A stretch of 64,000 nucleotides of DNA from Janthinobacterium sp. TB1-E2 (GCF_036885605.1 NZ_CP142523.1:5580001-5644000); one strand, 5' to 3'. Shown: positions 42,702 to 51,279, counted from the first letter of the stretch. Numbers and translations are program-made. The notes: a model not told the origin generated them from the sequence alone.

Positions 42702-43099
42702 ATATGCAACCTGCCGGCGCGGGAAGCGGCGCCACGGGAATTATGCACCGACTTTGGGCGTGCCGGCGGACGTTTCCTGCGCACGAAAAAAAAGCGCACC
42801 AGTCGGTGCGCTTCAAATATTGCTTCACGTTCCCGGTCATTTGGGTCCGCCGGTGCCGGCTTGTGGCCGCAGACAGCTATGACTCAACAACTTCTGTGAA
42901 ACGTGTGTCTCCTCAATATATCCCCGGTATCAATACCGTTTTTATAGACCACTCCCCCACTAACCTTGTTGCCAATTCTGTATTTCAGCCTTGCTACCGG
43001 GGCGCATATGCATATACGTGTTTCCCCTTAAGGCTGCCCATCATAGCGCATTTATTCGGCCGTATCGACTTTTTTTGCACCATGACGGGGACAACTGTT
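42702..43099. other. Intergenic region with minus-strand terminator and possible small RNA
   Basis: About 400 bases between ogt and the TRAP large-permease stop. It has no open frame that looks coding. On the minus strand it has a TATAAA (42941-42946), three hairpins (CGGTAT/ATACCG at 42925-42938, GCCGG/CCGGC at 42849-42860, and the terminator below) and an AGGAGA sequence. Either this is a long 3' end of the TRAP operon or a separate RNA of about 150 bases. A small ACAACT/AGTTGT dyad sits close to the TRAP stop (43091-43107). Confidence 0.4.
42786..42813 (-). terminator. Rho-independent terminator (minus strand)
   Basis: Arms GCGCACC and GGTGCGC around AGTC, extended by AA/TT, followed on the minus strand by a run of T. 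It ends transcription coming from the TRAP side before ogt. Confidence 0.85.
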
Positions 43100-44380
43100 T
43101 TAGTTGTAAATTAAATTTGGCAGCCACAGCGAGATTTGTGGTACGTAGGTGATCAGGCCCAGGAAGGCCAGCATCGTCAGCAGCCATGGCATCACGGCCA
43201 CGGTCAGCTCCGAAATGCCCATCTTCGTGATGCCTGACGCCACATAGAGGTTCAAGCCCACGGGCGGATGGCACATGCCCACTTCCATGTTGACCACGAT
43301 CAGGATGCCGAAATGCACGGGATCGATGCCCAGCTTCATGGCGACAGGGAACAGGATAGGCGCCATGATCAGCACGATGGACGACGGTTCCATGACGTTA
43401 CCAGCCAACAACAGCAGCACGTTGACCACCAGCAGGAAGCTGATCACGCCCAGGCCCTTGCCCGTGATCCATTCGGCCATCGCTTGCGGGATGTTTTCAC
43501 TGGTCATCAGGAACGAGAACAGCACGGCATTGGTGATGATGTACAACAGCATCGCCGACATGGCGGCCGAATCGAGCAAGACCTTGCCCACTTGCTTGAT
43601 CTTCAAGTCCTTGTAGACGAAGACGGCGATGATGAAGGCGTACACGGCAGCCATGGCGGCCGCTTCCGTCGGCGTGAAGGCGCCCGAATAGATGCCGCCC
43701 ATGACGATGACGATCAGCAGCAGGCCCCAGGCGCTCTTCTTGAACGTGACGAAGCGCTCGCCCCAGCTGGCCTTTTTCATGCGCGGATAGTTGTGCTTGC
43801 GCGCCAAAAACCACGTGGTCAGGCCCAGCAGCATGGCCAGCATCATGCCGGGAATCACGCCCGCCATGAACAGTTTACCGACCGAGGTATTCGTGCTGAC
43901 GGAATACATCACCATCACGATCGACGGTGGAATCAAAATGCCCAGCGCGCCCGAGGTGGTGATGACGCCGGCGCCGAAACCGCGCGGATAGCCCTGCTTG
44001 ACCATGGCCGGCAGGATGATGGAGCCGATCGCCACCACGGTGGCGGGGCTGGAACCGGACACGGCCGCAAACAGCGCGCACGCCATCACGCCGGCCAGCG
44101 CCAGGCCGCCATGCCAGTGGCCGACCATGGAGCTGGCGAAGTTGATCATGCGCCGCGCCACCCCGCCATGCGTGAGGAAGTTACCGGCCAAAATGAAGAA
44201 CGGGATGGCCATGATCTCGAATTTCTCGATGCCCGTGAAAATCTTCAGGGCCACCGATTCGATGGGCACGCTGGTCATGGTAAACAGGAACGTCAGTACC
44301 GTCAGGCCCAGCGAAATGGAAATCGGCATGCCGGTCAGCATCAGCGCCAGCAGCAACACAAAAATGATCAGCGCGTTCAT
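43100..44380 (-). CDS. dctM: TRAP transporter large permease DctM
   Basis: Inner-membrane TRAP transporter subunit of 426 residues with about twelve hydrophobic segments, the part that couples sodium to substrate uptake. Family landmarks: LMLTGMPISISLGLTVL at the N-terminus, GSSPATVVAIGSIILPAMVKQGYPRGFGAG near residue 115, and MEVGMCHPPVGLNLYVASGITKM near 375. Last gene of the dctP-dctQ-dctM operon; it overlaps dctQ by four bases. Confidence 0.95.
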   Translation of the reverse strand: MNALIIFVLLLALMLTGMPISISLGLTVLTFLFTMTSVPIESVALKIFTGIEKFEIMAIPFFILAGNFLTHGGVARRMINFASSMVGHWHGGLALAGVMACALFAAVSGSSPATVVAIGSIILPAMVKQGYPRGFGAGVITTSGALGILIPPSIVMVMYSVSTNTSVGKLFMAGVIPGMMLAMLLGLTTWFLARKHNYPRMKKASWGERFVTFKKSAWGLLLIVIVMGGIYSGAFTPTEAAAMAAVYAFIIAVFVYKDLKIKQVGKVLLDSAAMSAMLLYIITNAVLFSFLMTSENIPQAMAEWITGKGLGVISFLLVVNVLLLLAGNVMEPSSIVLIMAPILFPVAMKLGIDPVHFGILIVVNMEVGMCHPPVGLNLYVASGITKMGISELTVAVMPWLLTMLAFLGLITYVPQISLWLPNLIYN

Positions 44381-44949
44381 GCCTTGGCTCCTTTTTCTTC
44401 AGCCGTCAGTTCGTCTTCCAGCCCCTCGACATGCGAGTGGTCGTGTTTCGGCAAGGCGCCCGTCTTGATGAAATGCACCATCACTTGCAGGAAGCGGAAG
44501 CACATCAGGTAGGAACCGAGCGGCACGGCCAGATACACCAGCCACATGGGGATTTCCATGTCGGCAGAGGTCTGGTCCGTGTGGCCGATCGACCACACGA
44601 AGCTGGCACCCAGGGTCCCCACGATGCCCGTAAACAGGGCGCCGGCACCGAGGCCGAAGACGATGAAGCGGTCGCGCCAGCGCGGGTTCATACGGTTGAT
44701 CAGCACATCGACACCCACGTGGATGCCCGTGCGCACGCCATATGCGGCGCCGAACTTGGCCATCCAGACGAACATGTAGATACACAGTTCCTGGGCCCAG
44801 CTGGTATTGATTTGAATCAGGAAGTCTTGCAGGCCCGGTATCGGCAGGCCCGCCAGGTAGCGGTGCACGACCGCAACGAAGATGATGAAGGTGGCCGCGC
44901 CCATCAGGGTCGCGATCAGCCACTCTTCCAGGTGATCCAGAAATTTCAT
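44377..44949 (-). CDS. dctQ: TRAP transporter small permease DctQ
   Basis: Small TRAP membrane subunit of 190 residues with four helices; it joins DctM to make the permease. The pattern WAQELCIYMFVWMAKFGAAYGVRTGIHVGVDVLINRM is typical of DctQ. The C-terminal 30 residues are acidic and His-containing. Between it and dctP lies a 116-base gap with strong hairpins; it overlaps dctM by ATGA. Confidence 0.93.
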   Translation of the reverse strand: MKFLDHLEEWLIATLMGAATFIIFVAVVHRYLAGLPIPGLQDFLIQINTSWAQELCIYMFVWMAKFGAAYGVRTGIHVGVDVLINRMNPRWRDRFIVFGLGAGALFTGIVGTLGASFVWSIGHTDQTSADMEIPMWLVYLAVPLGSYLMCFRFLQVMVHFIKTGALPKHDHSHVEGLEDELTAEEKGAKA

Positions 44950-45037
44950 GGTGGACTTTCAAAGAATGCGGGTACGCTGGCACCCGCGCAGGACGCGCAG
45001 GTGCCGTTGCTACAGAAAGACAGGAATATCCCTGACA

Positions 45038-45057
45038 GCCGCGCCGGGTGGCGCGGC
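45038..45057 (-). terminator. Stem-loop between dctP and dctQ
   Basis: Perfect arms GCCGCGCC and GGCGCGGC around GGGT, eight bases past the dctP stop, with no T-run. A second, weaker CGGGT/ACCCG hairpin follows in the gap. Such a structure after a binding-protein gene usually protects its message or partly stops transcription, so that dctP is made in excess over the permease. Confidence 0.6.
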
Positions 45058-45065
45058 CAGCGCGC

Positions 45066-46064
45066 TTACTTCGCGCTTTCCTTGTTGATGGCCGAGATCA
45101 GATCCTTGCCGATGCGCGCTTCCATGGCCTTTTGCACGGGCGCCAGCGCCTTGCGCCACTCGGCCTGTTCCTGCACCGTCAGCGTATAGATCTGCGTCTT
45201 GCCCGCTTTCTTGATGGCGTCGAGGGCCTGGTCGTTGTCGCGCTGGGCGATGGCTTTTTCAAACGTGGTCGCCTCGCGCATGGCTTTTTCCAGCTGGCCG
45301 CGGATATCGGGCGGCAAGCCATCCCAGAATTTCTTGTTGACGATGACGGCATAGCCCAGGTAGCCGTGGTTCGACACGGTCACGTGCTTTTGCACTTCAT
45401 GCATCTTTTGCGTGTACATATTCGATGGCGGATTTTCCGTGCCGTCGACGACGCCCGTCTGCAGCGCCTGATACACTTCCGAGAAGGCCAGCACTTGCGG
45501 ATTGGCGCCCAGCGCGCGCATCTGCGCGTCGAGTACCTTCGACGACTGGATGCGCATTTTCAGGCCCTTGAAGTCGGCCGGCATGTGCAGCGGCTTGTTG
45601 GCCGACATCACCTTGAAGCCGTTGTCCCAGTAGGCCAGGCCCGTGATACCCTTGGGTTCCAGTTTTTTCAGCAGGCTCTTGCCGATTTCGCCTTCGGTGA
45701 CGTTATACAGCGCCGTCTTGGTGGGGAAGATGTAGGGCAGGTCGAATGCTTCGAACTCCTTCACGCCCAGCGGGCCGAACTTGGCCAGCGAGGGCGCCAG
45801 CATCTGCACGGCGCCCAGCTGCAGCGCTTCGAGTTCTTCCTTGTCCTTGTACAGCTGGCTGTTCGGGTACAGTTCGATCTTGACCTTGCCGTTCGTGGCT
45901 TTTTCGGCCAGCTGCTTGAAGCGCTCGGCGGCCTGGCCTTTCGGCGTGTCGGTGGCCACGACGTGGCTGAACTTGATGACGATGGGGGCTTGCGCGTAAG
46001 CGTGGACGCCGACGGTGGCGCCGATGGCCGCGCACAGCGCGACGAACATGGTTTTCATCTGCAT
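45066..46064 (-). CDS. dctP: TRAP transporter substrate-binding protein DctP
   Basis: Periplasmic binding protein of 332 residues with a signal peptide (about 1-24, ending AYA). The core follows DctP of Rhodobacter: IKFSHVVATDTPKG, YPNSQLYKDKEELEALQLGAVQM, and LKMRIQSSKVL near residue 166, whose Arg binds the substrate carboxylate. TENPPSNMYTQK near 210 is another family landmark. C4-dicarboxylates such as succinate, fumarate or malate are the likely ligands. AGGAG precedes the ATG. First gene of the operon, divergent from its kinase. Confidence 0.94.
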   Translation of the reverse strand: MQMKTMFVALCAAIGATVGVHAYAQAPIVIKFSHVVATDTPKGQAAERFKQLAEKATNGKVKIELYPNSQLYKDKEELEALQLGAVQMLAPSLAKFGPLGVKEFEAFDLPYIFPTKTALYNVTEGEIGKSLLKKLEPKGITGLAYWDNGFKVMSANKPLHMPADFKGLKMRIQSSKVLDAQMRALGANPQVLAFSEVYQALQTGVVDGTENPPSNMYTQKMHEVQKHVTVSNHGYLGYAVIVNKKFWDGLPPDIRGQLEKAMREATTFEKAIAQRDNDQALDAIKKAGKTQIYTLTVQEQAEWRKALAPVQKAMEARIGKDLISAINKESAK

Positions 46065-46136
46065 TTTTGTCTCCTGAGTGGTTTTTGAAAAACTTTATTA
46101 TTTGTCTACTTGAATATTGTGCCAAAGAAACTGCTT

Positions 46137-46164
46137 CGGCTATTGTGGTTAACCACAATAGCCG
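46137..46164. promoter_or_regulatory. 28-base perfect palindrome, probable DctR operator
   Basis: A perfect palindrome centred on TTGTGGTTAACCACAA and extending to CGGCTA/TAGCCG on the two sides. It lies in the 129-base divergent region between dctP and the sensor kinase gene, 73 bases from the dctP ATG and 30 from the kinase ATG. A two-fold symmetric site here fits a FixJ/NarL-type regulator dimer controlling both directions. Confidence 0.7.
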
Positions 46165-46193
46165 GTTCCCGATAAGCCGCTACCCTGCCAGCC

Positions 46194-48206
46194 ATGCCGA
46201 CTCCCCCCACCCTTGCGCGCCGCTTCAAGCTATCGAGCCCGATGCGCTGGCTGCTGCCCGTCATCCTGCTGCTGCTGTTCCTGTCCATCCTGTTCTGGCT
46301 GCCCTGGCAGGCGCGCCAGATGGAGAGCAACGAACGCCAGGAGCAGCTGATCGCCGATACGCTGTGGGTGGAGCAGACCATCCGCTTCCAGCTGGCGCGC
46401 AACGAGGAAAGTCTGTTCAACCTGGGCGTGGACATCGCCAGCGGCTCGCTGGGCGCGGAAAAAGTGCACGAACGGCTGCAGCAGATGTTGCGCAATGGCC
46501 GCGAATTGCAGCGCGTGCTGTGGCTCGACACCAGCGGCAAGGTGCTGGCCACCAGCGACAACAGCCTGCCGCACGCGCTGTCGTTTTCGCCGGCCTCGCT
46601 GACGGCTGCCGACAATGCGCGCCGTTTGCACCGGGGCCAGTATGCCCAACCTTCGCAGCAGACGGGCTTTCCCGACGCGCCGCCGGGCGCCATGCTGATG
46701 GATTACCACCAGCCCCTGTTCGATGGCCAGCGCTATGTGGGCAGCCTGGTGGCCACCTACCAGATCAGCAGCCTGCTCGATGAAATGGTGCCGTGGTGGT
46801 TTGCGCAGGATAACCAGATTTCGCTGATCGACCGCGACGACAAGGTGCTGGCGCGGCGCGCCGCCGCCGGCCCCGGTCACGGCGTGTACACGCACAAGCG
46901 CGCGCTCGACGTGCCCGGCGCCAGCATCACCCTGTTTACCGACAGCGTGAAAAGCCAGCCCAAGCTGCTGCCCAATCTGCTGGTCGGCTCCGTCATCGCC
47001 CTGTCGCTGGGTTTGCTGTGGAGCTTGCTTGCCCTGTGGCGGCATATTTCGCGCCGCCTGGTGGCCGAAGGCGCGCTGCGCCAGCAGATGCTGTTTCGCA
47101 CGGCGATGGAAAACTCGCTGGTGACGGGCATGCGCGCGCGCGACCTGGAAGGCAGGGTCACGTATGTGAATCCCGCGTTTTGCCAGATCGTCGGCTATCC
47201 GCCCGAGGAAATCCTCGGACGCCTGCCGCCCATGCCCTACTGGGTGCCCGAAGCGCTGGAGGAATACCAGCAGCGCTTCGTCAAGGCCCTGGCCGGCAAT
47301 CCCACGCCGCAGTTCGAAACCTATTTCCAGCGCCCGGACGGCACGCGCGTGCCCGTGCTGATCTTCGAGGCGCCCTTGGTGGACAAGAACGGCCAGCAGA
47401 CGGGCTGGATGGGGTCCGTGCTCGATATCTCGGACCGCAAGCGGGTCGAGGAACTCAATCGCCAGCAGCAGGAAAAGCTGCAAACGAGTTCGCGCCTGGC
47501 CACCATGGGCGAGCTGGCGTCGATGCTGGCGCACGAATTGAACCAGCCGCTGGCGGCCATTTCCAGCTACACGACGGGCGCCTTGAATTTGATCCGCCGC
47601 GCCATCGACCATGACGCCCCCGTCGATCCGGGTACATTGAAGCCGGCACTGGAACAGGCCAGCGCGCAGGCGCAGCGGGCCGGCCAGATCATCCGCAGCG
47701 TGCACGATTTCGTGCGCAAGAGCGAGCCGCAGCGCCAGGATATCGCCATCCGCACCCTGATCGACGGCATCCGCGCGCTGATCGACCTGCAGGCGCGCAA
47801 ATACTATGTCACCATCCAGGAAGAGCTGCCGCCGGACCTGCCGCTGCTGCGCGCCGATCCCGTGATGATCGAACAAGTGCTGCTGAACCTGACGCGCAAC
47901 GCCATCGAGGCCATGCAGGATGCGGCGCCGGGACGGCGTATCATGCGCCTGCGGGCCAGCCACGACGCGCAGCAGGGCATGGTGACGGTGGACGTGATCG
48001 ACCATGGCCATGGCATTCCCCAGGACGTGGCCGAACGGCTGTTTTCGCCGTTTTTCTCGACCAAGTCCGAAGGCATGGGCATGGGCCTGAATATCTGCCG
48101 CACCGCCATCGAATTTCACGGCGGCGCGCTGACCTTCGGCGCCAACCCCGCTGGCGGAACGATCTTTACCTTCAGCGTGCCGGCCGCGCCAAGCGCGCCG
48201 CACTAA
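46194..48206 (+). CDS. Sensor histidine kinase with PAS domain (DctS-like)
   Basis: Membrane kinase of 670 residues. TM1 at about 15-35, a periplasmic sensor domain of some 220 residues, TM2 at about 260-285, a PAS domain (305-420; TYVNPAFCQIVGYPPEEILG), HisKA with MGELASMLAHELNQPLAAISSY (phospho-acceptor His), and HATPase (DHGHGIPQDVAERLFSPFFSTKSEGMGMGLNICR). The layout is that of DctB/DctS kinases that detect dicarboxylates. It sits directly before a FixJ-type regulator and divergent from dctPQM. No clear ribosome-binding site precedes the ATG. Confidence 0.9.
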   Translation: MPTPPTLARRFKLSSPMRWLLPVILLLLFLSILFWLPWQARQMESNERQEQLIADTLWVEQTIRFQLARNEESLFNLGVDIASGSLGAEKVHERLQQMLRNGRELQRVLWLDTSGKVLATSDNSLPHALSFSPASLTAADNARRLHRGQYAQPSQQTGFPDAPPGAMLMDYHQPLFDGQRYVGSLVATYQISSLLDEMVPWWFAQDNQISLIDRDDKVLARRAAAGPGHGVYTHKRALDVPGASITLFTDSVKSQPKLLPNLLVGSVIALSLGLLWSLLALWRHISRRLVAEGALRQQMLFRTAMENSLVTGMRARDLEGRVTYVNPAFCQIVGYPPEEILGRLPPMPYWVPEALEEYQQRFVKALAGNPTPQFETYFQRPDGTRVPVLIFEAPLVDKNGQQTGWMGSVLDISDRKRVEELNRQQQEKLQTSSRLATMGELASMLAHELNQPLAAISSYTTGALNLIRRAIDHDAPVDPGTLKPALEQASAQAQRAGQIIRSVHDFVRKSEPQRQDIAIRTLIDGIRALIDLQARKYYVTIQEELPPDLPLLRADPVMIEQVLLNLTRNAIEAMQDAAPGRRIMRLRASHDAQQGMVTVDVIDHGHGIPQDVAERLFSPFFSTKSEGMGMGLNICRTAIEFHGGALTFGANPAGGTIFTFSVPAAPSAPH

Positions 48207-48245
48207 CGAATAACTAATAACGCATAACGACAAGCCGGAGACCCC

Positions 48246-48830
48246 ATGCTACACATCATCGACGACGAAGAGGTCGTACGCGACTCCCTGTCCTGGCTGG
48301 CCGCCTCGCGCAGCATCGAGGCGCGCAGCTACGCCAGTGCCCAGCAATTTCTCGATAGCCTGGACGGCAACTTCGACGCCGCCGGCGACTGCGTGCTGCT
48401 CGACGTGCGCATGCCCGACATGAACGGCATCGCCATGTTCGACCAGCTGGTCAAGCGCGACCTGACGGCGCGCCTGCCCGTGATCTTCCTCACCGGCCAC
48501 GGCGACGTGCCGATGGCCGTCGACAGCCTGAAACGGGGCGCCTTCGATTTCTTTGAAAAGCCGTTCAACGACAACGACCTGATGGACCGCGTACAGCAAG
48601 GCCTGGCCAACTCGCGCCAGGCCGGCGAACTGGCCGCCGTGCACGCGCGCCTGGCCACCTTGTCGACGCGCGAACGCGAAGTGCTGGACCTGATTTTGGC
48701 GGGCAAGATGAACAAGGTGGTGGCCGACAAGCTGGGCATCAGCATGCGCACCGTGGAAGTCCACCGCGCGCATATCTTCGACAAGATGCAGGTCAAGACG
48801 GCGGTGGAGCTGGCTGGGTTGTTGAAGTAA
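48246..48830 (+). CDS. FixJ/LuxR-type response regulator (DctR-like)
   Basis: Response regulator of 194 residues. Receiver domain with LLDVRMPDMNG (phospho-acceptor Asp near 56) and FEKPFND (Lys near 106); C-terminal LuxR/FixJ helix-turn-helix LSTREREVLDLILAGKMNKVVADKLGISMRTVEVHRAHIF. Partner of the kinase 39 bases upstream, and by position the activator of the dctPQM operon, as DctS/DctR does in Rhodobacter. GGAG precedes the ATG. Confidence 0.93.
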   Translation: MLHIIDDEEVVRDSLSWLAASRSIEARSYASAQQFLDSLDGNFDAAGDCVLLDVRMPDMNGIAMFDQLVKRDLTARLPVIFLTGHGDVPMAVDSLKRGAFDFFEKPFNDNDLMDRVQQGLANSRQAGELAAVHARLATLSTREREVLDLILAGKMNKVVADKLGISMRTVEVHRAHIFDKMQVKTAVELAGLLK

Positions 48831-48840
48831 TGACGCTGTC

Positions 48841-48877
48841 GTTGGATTACGCGGCGCTCTCGCGCCGCTAATCCAAC
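48841..48877. repeat. Family B palindrome, GTTGGATTA arms
   Basis: GTTGGATTA-CGCGGCG and CGCCGC-TAATCCAAC face each other across a short loop, 10 bases after the response-regulator stop. It could end that transcript. Related to the copies at 48910, 49623 and 60600. Confidence 0.65.
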
Positions 48878-48909
48878 CTACATTGCAATGCAGGTCGGCG
48901 TAGGCGTAG

Positions 48910-48939
48910 GTCGGCTTAGCGCGCAGCGCGTAAGCCGAC
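48910..48939. repeat. Family B palindrome, GTCGGCTTA arms
   Basis: Inverted repeat GTCGGCTTAGCGCG to CGCGTAAGCCGAC, preceded by GGCGTAG and followed by ACCACCA. Almost the same sequence recurs at 49623-49652 on the other side of the lipoprotein gene, so the gene is bracketed by two direct copies. Confidence 0.7.
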
Positions 48940-48998
48940 ACCACCACTCAAGACGAAGGTAAAGCGGGCGCGGTTGTTGACGACAACGGAAACGGGGC

Positions 48999-49505
48999 TT
49001 ACCGCGTCAGCATGACCGTCGAGACCTTGCCATCCGCCACCGTCACTTCGGAGGTCAGCGTGCCGCCCTGCTTGCTTTCGACGGGCGTGAAGGCGCCCGG
49101 ATAGAACACCGACCACGTCACGTTGGTGGTGACGTAATAGGTGCCATCGGGGACTTCCGTGAATTCGAACCGGCCGTCGCTGTCGGCCATGGTCGTGCGG
49201 TCATAGTCGCGGATCTTCGGGCTGACGGTGCCGACCACCTGACGCTTGTACAGCGAGGCAGGCAGCATGGCCAGCTTGCGGGCATACTCCGTCTTCGGTC
49301 GCAAAGTGACCTTCTCGCCACCGGCCTTCTTGAATTCGCCGCCCTTGGTCTTCATGAAGGCCTGGCCCTTGACACCGCCAGTACCGTTTTTTTGCAAGGC
49401 GTCATATTCCGCCTGCTGGAATTCCGGCATGACAACGGGTGGACGCGGCGTCGAGCATCCCATCAGCACTGCGGCCAGCACGCTCAAAGACAGTAATTTC
49501 AACAT
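48999..49505 (-). CDS. Lipoprotein with carboxypeptidase-regulatory-like fold
   Basis: Exported lipoprotein of 168 residues: a signal peptide with lipobox LMGC (Cys near 17), then a mostly beta protein. The stretch TMADSDGRFEFTEVPDGTYYVTTNVTW near residue 108 is typical of carboxypeptidase-regulatory/transthyretin-like domains. The function is unknown; such domains often bind surface partners. It has no operon neighbour and is flanked by two family B repeats. Confidence 0.8.
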   Translation of the reverse strand: MLKLLSLSVLAAVLMGCSTPRPPVVMPEFQQAEYDALQKNGTGGVKGQAFMKTKGGEFKKAGGEKVTLRPKTEYARKLAMLPASLYKRQVVGTVSPKIRDYDRTTMADSDGRFEFTEVPDGTYYVTTNVTWSVFYPGAFTPVESKQGGTLTSEVTVADGKVSTVMLTR

Positions 49506-49622
49506 TTTCCCCTTGAATATTATTTCTATAAAAAAATATTATATGCAATTGGAAAGTTAAAAACCAGGCAATCGTCTCATGCGCGAAGCGGGCCTCCGGC
49601 TGGCGCGGCACATCAGGCGTAG

Positions 49623-49652
49623 GTCGGCTTAGCGCCCCGCGCGTAAGCCGAC
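49623..49652. repeat. Family B palindrome, second GTCGGCTTA copy
   Basis: GTCGGCTTA and TAAGCCGAC arms with a GCGC-rich centre, again preceded by GGCGTAG and followed by ACCACCACC. Direct copy of the 48910 element, about 710 bases away. Confidence 0.7.
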
Positions 49653-49662
49653 ACCACCACCA

Positions 49663-50490
49663 TCACTCATCGTGATGTTCATGATGCTCGGCCGCCCCAT
49701 GCTTCCAGTAACTGGCCACATGCAGATGCTGCTTCGGCACCCCGCCTTCAATAAAGTGCCCGCGCAAGCCCTGCACCTGCGCATGCTCGCACGCCACCCA
49801 CACATAGCCGTCGCCTTCTGACGGCAGCGTGACCTGACGCAGCGCGTCCAGCAGCAGCGGCCCCTTGCGGCCATTGCGCGCGACCCAGCGCACCTCCAGC
49901 TGCGCCGCGCAATCGAGCGCGATCTGCTCGCCGTCTTCGACGATCTCGATCACGGCAATGGCCCGCGCCGTGGCCGGCAGCTGCTCCAGGCGGCGGGCGA
50001 TGGCCGGCAAGGCCGTCTGGTCGCCCACCAGCACATACCAGTCGAAGTCGAGTGGCACCAGCATCGAGCCGCGCGGGCCGCCCACGCCCAGGGTCTGGCC
50101 CGGTGCGGCTTGCGCCGCCCAGCTGGCCGCTGGGCCATCGCCATGCAGCACGAAGTCGATTTCCAGCTCGCGCCGCGCGGCATCGTAGCGGCGTGGCGTG
50201 TAGTTGCGGGCGATGGGACGCGCGCCTTCCGCGTACTGGATGGGATTCGGGCCATTGCCCAGCACGGGGAACACGGGAGTAGTCTGCCCCGGGGCGGGGA
50301 AGAACAGTTTCACGTGGTCGTCGTGCGCCGGCGAGACAAAGCCATCGAGGTCGTCGCCCGCCAGCGTGATGCGGCGCATGTGCGGCGTGATCTGTTCGGT
50401 GCGCACGACGGTGAGCACGCGCAGTTTCAAGTCATGCCGCACGCGTTCGATGGCGTGCGGGCGTGGCGTTGCAGTTGATACAGTAGTCAT
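49663..50490 (-). CDS. yqjH: Siderophore-interacting protein, YqjH-like ferric reductase
   Basis: Cytoplasmic flavin-dependent ferric-siderophore reductase family, 275 residues. FAD-binding segments: HMRRITLAGDDLDGF near 40, RNYTPRRYD near 95 (RxYTxR motif) and GVGGPRGS near 140; the C-terminal ferredoxin-reductase-like half ends in a His-rich tail (KHGAAEHHEHHDE). E. coli YqjH is an NADPH-dependent ferric reductase. AAGGAT precedes this ATG; 12 codons upstream are open but carry none of the fold. It follows a YqjI-like repressor by 22 bases. Confidence 0.88.
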   Translation of the reverse strand: MTTVSTATPRPHAIERVRHDLKLRVLTVVRTEQITPHMRRITLAGDDLDGFVSPAHDDHVKLFFPAPGQTTPVFPVLGNGPNPIQYAEGARPIARNYTPRRYDAARRELEIDFVLHGDGPAASWAAQAAPGQTLGVGGPRGSMLVPLDFDWYVLVGDQTALPAIARRLEQLPATARAIAVIEIVEDGEQIALDCAAQLEVRWVARNGRKGPLLLDALRQVTLPSEGDGYVWVACEHAQVQGLRGHFIEGGVPKQHLHVASYWKHGAAEHHEHHDE

Positions 50491-50512
50491 TGGGTATCCT
50501 TGTAAAGTGGGC

Positions 50513-51166
50513 TCAGTGGCCGTCAACGATGGCGTTGGCCGCCTGTTCCAGCACGGCGGAGACGCGCTCGGCTTCCGCGTCGCTCCAATTGGTCTTGTTC
50601 AGCAGTAGCGCATGCTTCAAGGTGTGCATGGCCTGGTGCACGCGCTCGGGCAAGGCCTTGCGCGCCTGGACGCGGGCAAACATGTCGAGGCGGGCCAGGA
50701 TGCCGTCGACCTGGGCGCGGTTCTCGTCGAGATATGCGCGGCCCAGGTCCGTGATCGTGTAGAGCTTCTTGCCGCTGGCGCTTTCGGACGACGTCACGTG
50801 GTCCTGCTCTTCCAGCAGGGTCAAGGTGGGATAGACGGCGCCCGGGCTGGGGGCGTACGCGCCGCCGCAACGCTCTTCGATGGCCTTGATGATTTCATAG
50901 CCGTGGCGGGGGCTGATTTCGATCAGCGCCAGCACGATCAGCGGCAAGTCGCCGCGGCCGAAGACGCGCTCGGCCCGCTCGCCGCGTCCACCGCGCCCGC
51001 CAGGACCACCGCCCATGCCGTCACCGCGCTCGTCGAAGCCGCGCGGGCCGCGGCCATGCATGGAGTATTCGTGGCGATGCTCGCCATGATGGTGGTGATG
51101 CTGGCCACAATGGCCGTGATGATGATGACCGCCGTGGCCGTGTTCTGTATGGTGTGAGTTTCTCAT
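50513..51166 (-). CDS. yqjI: PadR-family regulator with His-rich N-terminus, YqjI-like
   Basis: Repressor of 217 residues. Residues 4-37 are extremely His-rich (HHTEHGHGGHHHHGH and following), then comes a Gly/Arg-rich link, and a PadR winged-helix domain from about 70 (LPLIVLALIEISPRHGYEIIKAIEE; PSPGAVYPTLTLLEEQ). E. coli YqjI has the same layout: it senses nickel and other metals through the His-rich end and represses yqjH. Here the two genes run in the same direction rather than diverging. The operator candidate lies just upstream. Confidence 0.87.
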   Translation of the reverse strand: MRNSHHTEHGHGGHHHHGHCGQHHHHHGEHRHEYSMHGRGPRGFDERGDGMGGGPGGRGGRGERAERVFGRGDLPLIVLALIEISPRHGYEIIKAIEERCGGAYAPSPGAVYPTLTLLEEQDHVTSSESASGKKLYTITDLGRAYLDENRAQVDGILARLDMFARVQARKALPERVHQAMHTLKHALLLNKTNWSDAEAERVSAVLEQAANAIVDGH

Positions 51167-51180
51167 GTTTTCTCTTTAAA

Positions 51181-51222
51181 GATATATCGTTAGTAGGTAT
51201 CGCTATTTTATAACGATATATC
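51181..51222. promoter_or_regulatory. PadR-type operator candidate upstream of the yqjI-like gene
   Basis: Perfect 12-base arms GATATATCGTTA and TAACGATATATC, 18 bases apart, 14 bases upstream of the regulator ATG. The AT-rich, TATATC-type dyad fits a PadR/YqjI site. It lies in the divergent gap to the gene at 51280, so one repressor may control both directions. Confidence 0.65.
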
Positions 51223-51279
51223 GATAAGTCAAGGAGAAATTTGTTATGCTCGTCTTTCCCCACTCCACACGCCGATGCC

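Noticed and set aside
42702..42840. Small gene starting MTGNVKQYLKRTD on the minus strand
   Set aside because: It would be translated through the strong terminator and has no ribosome-binding site at a proper distance.
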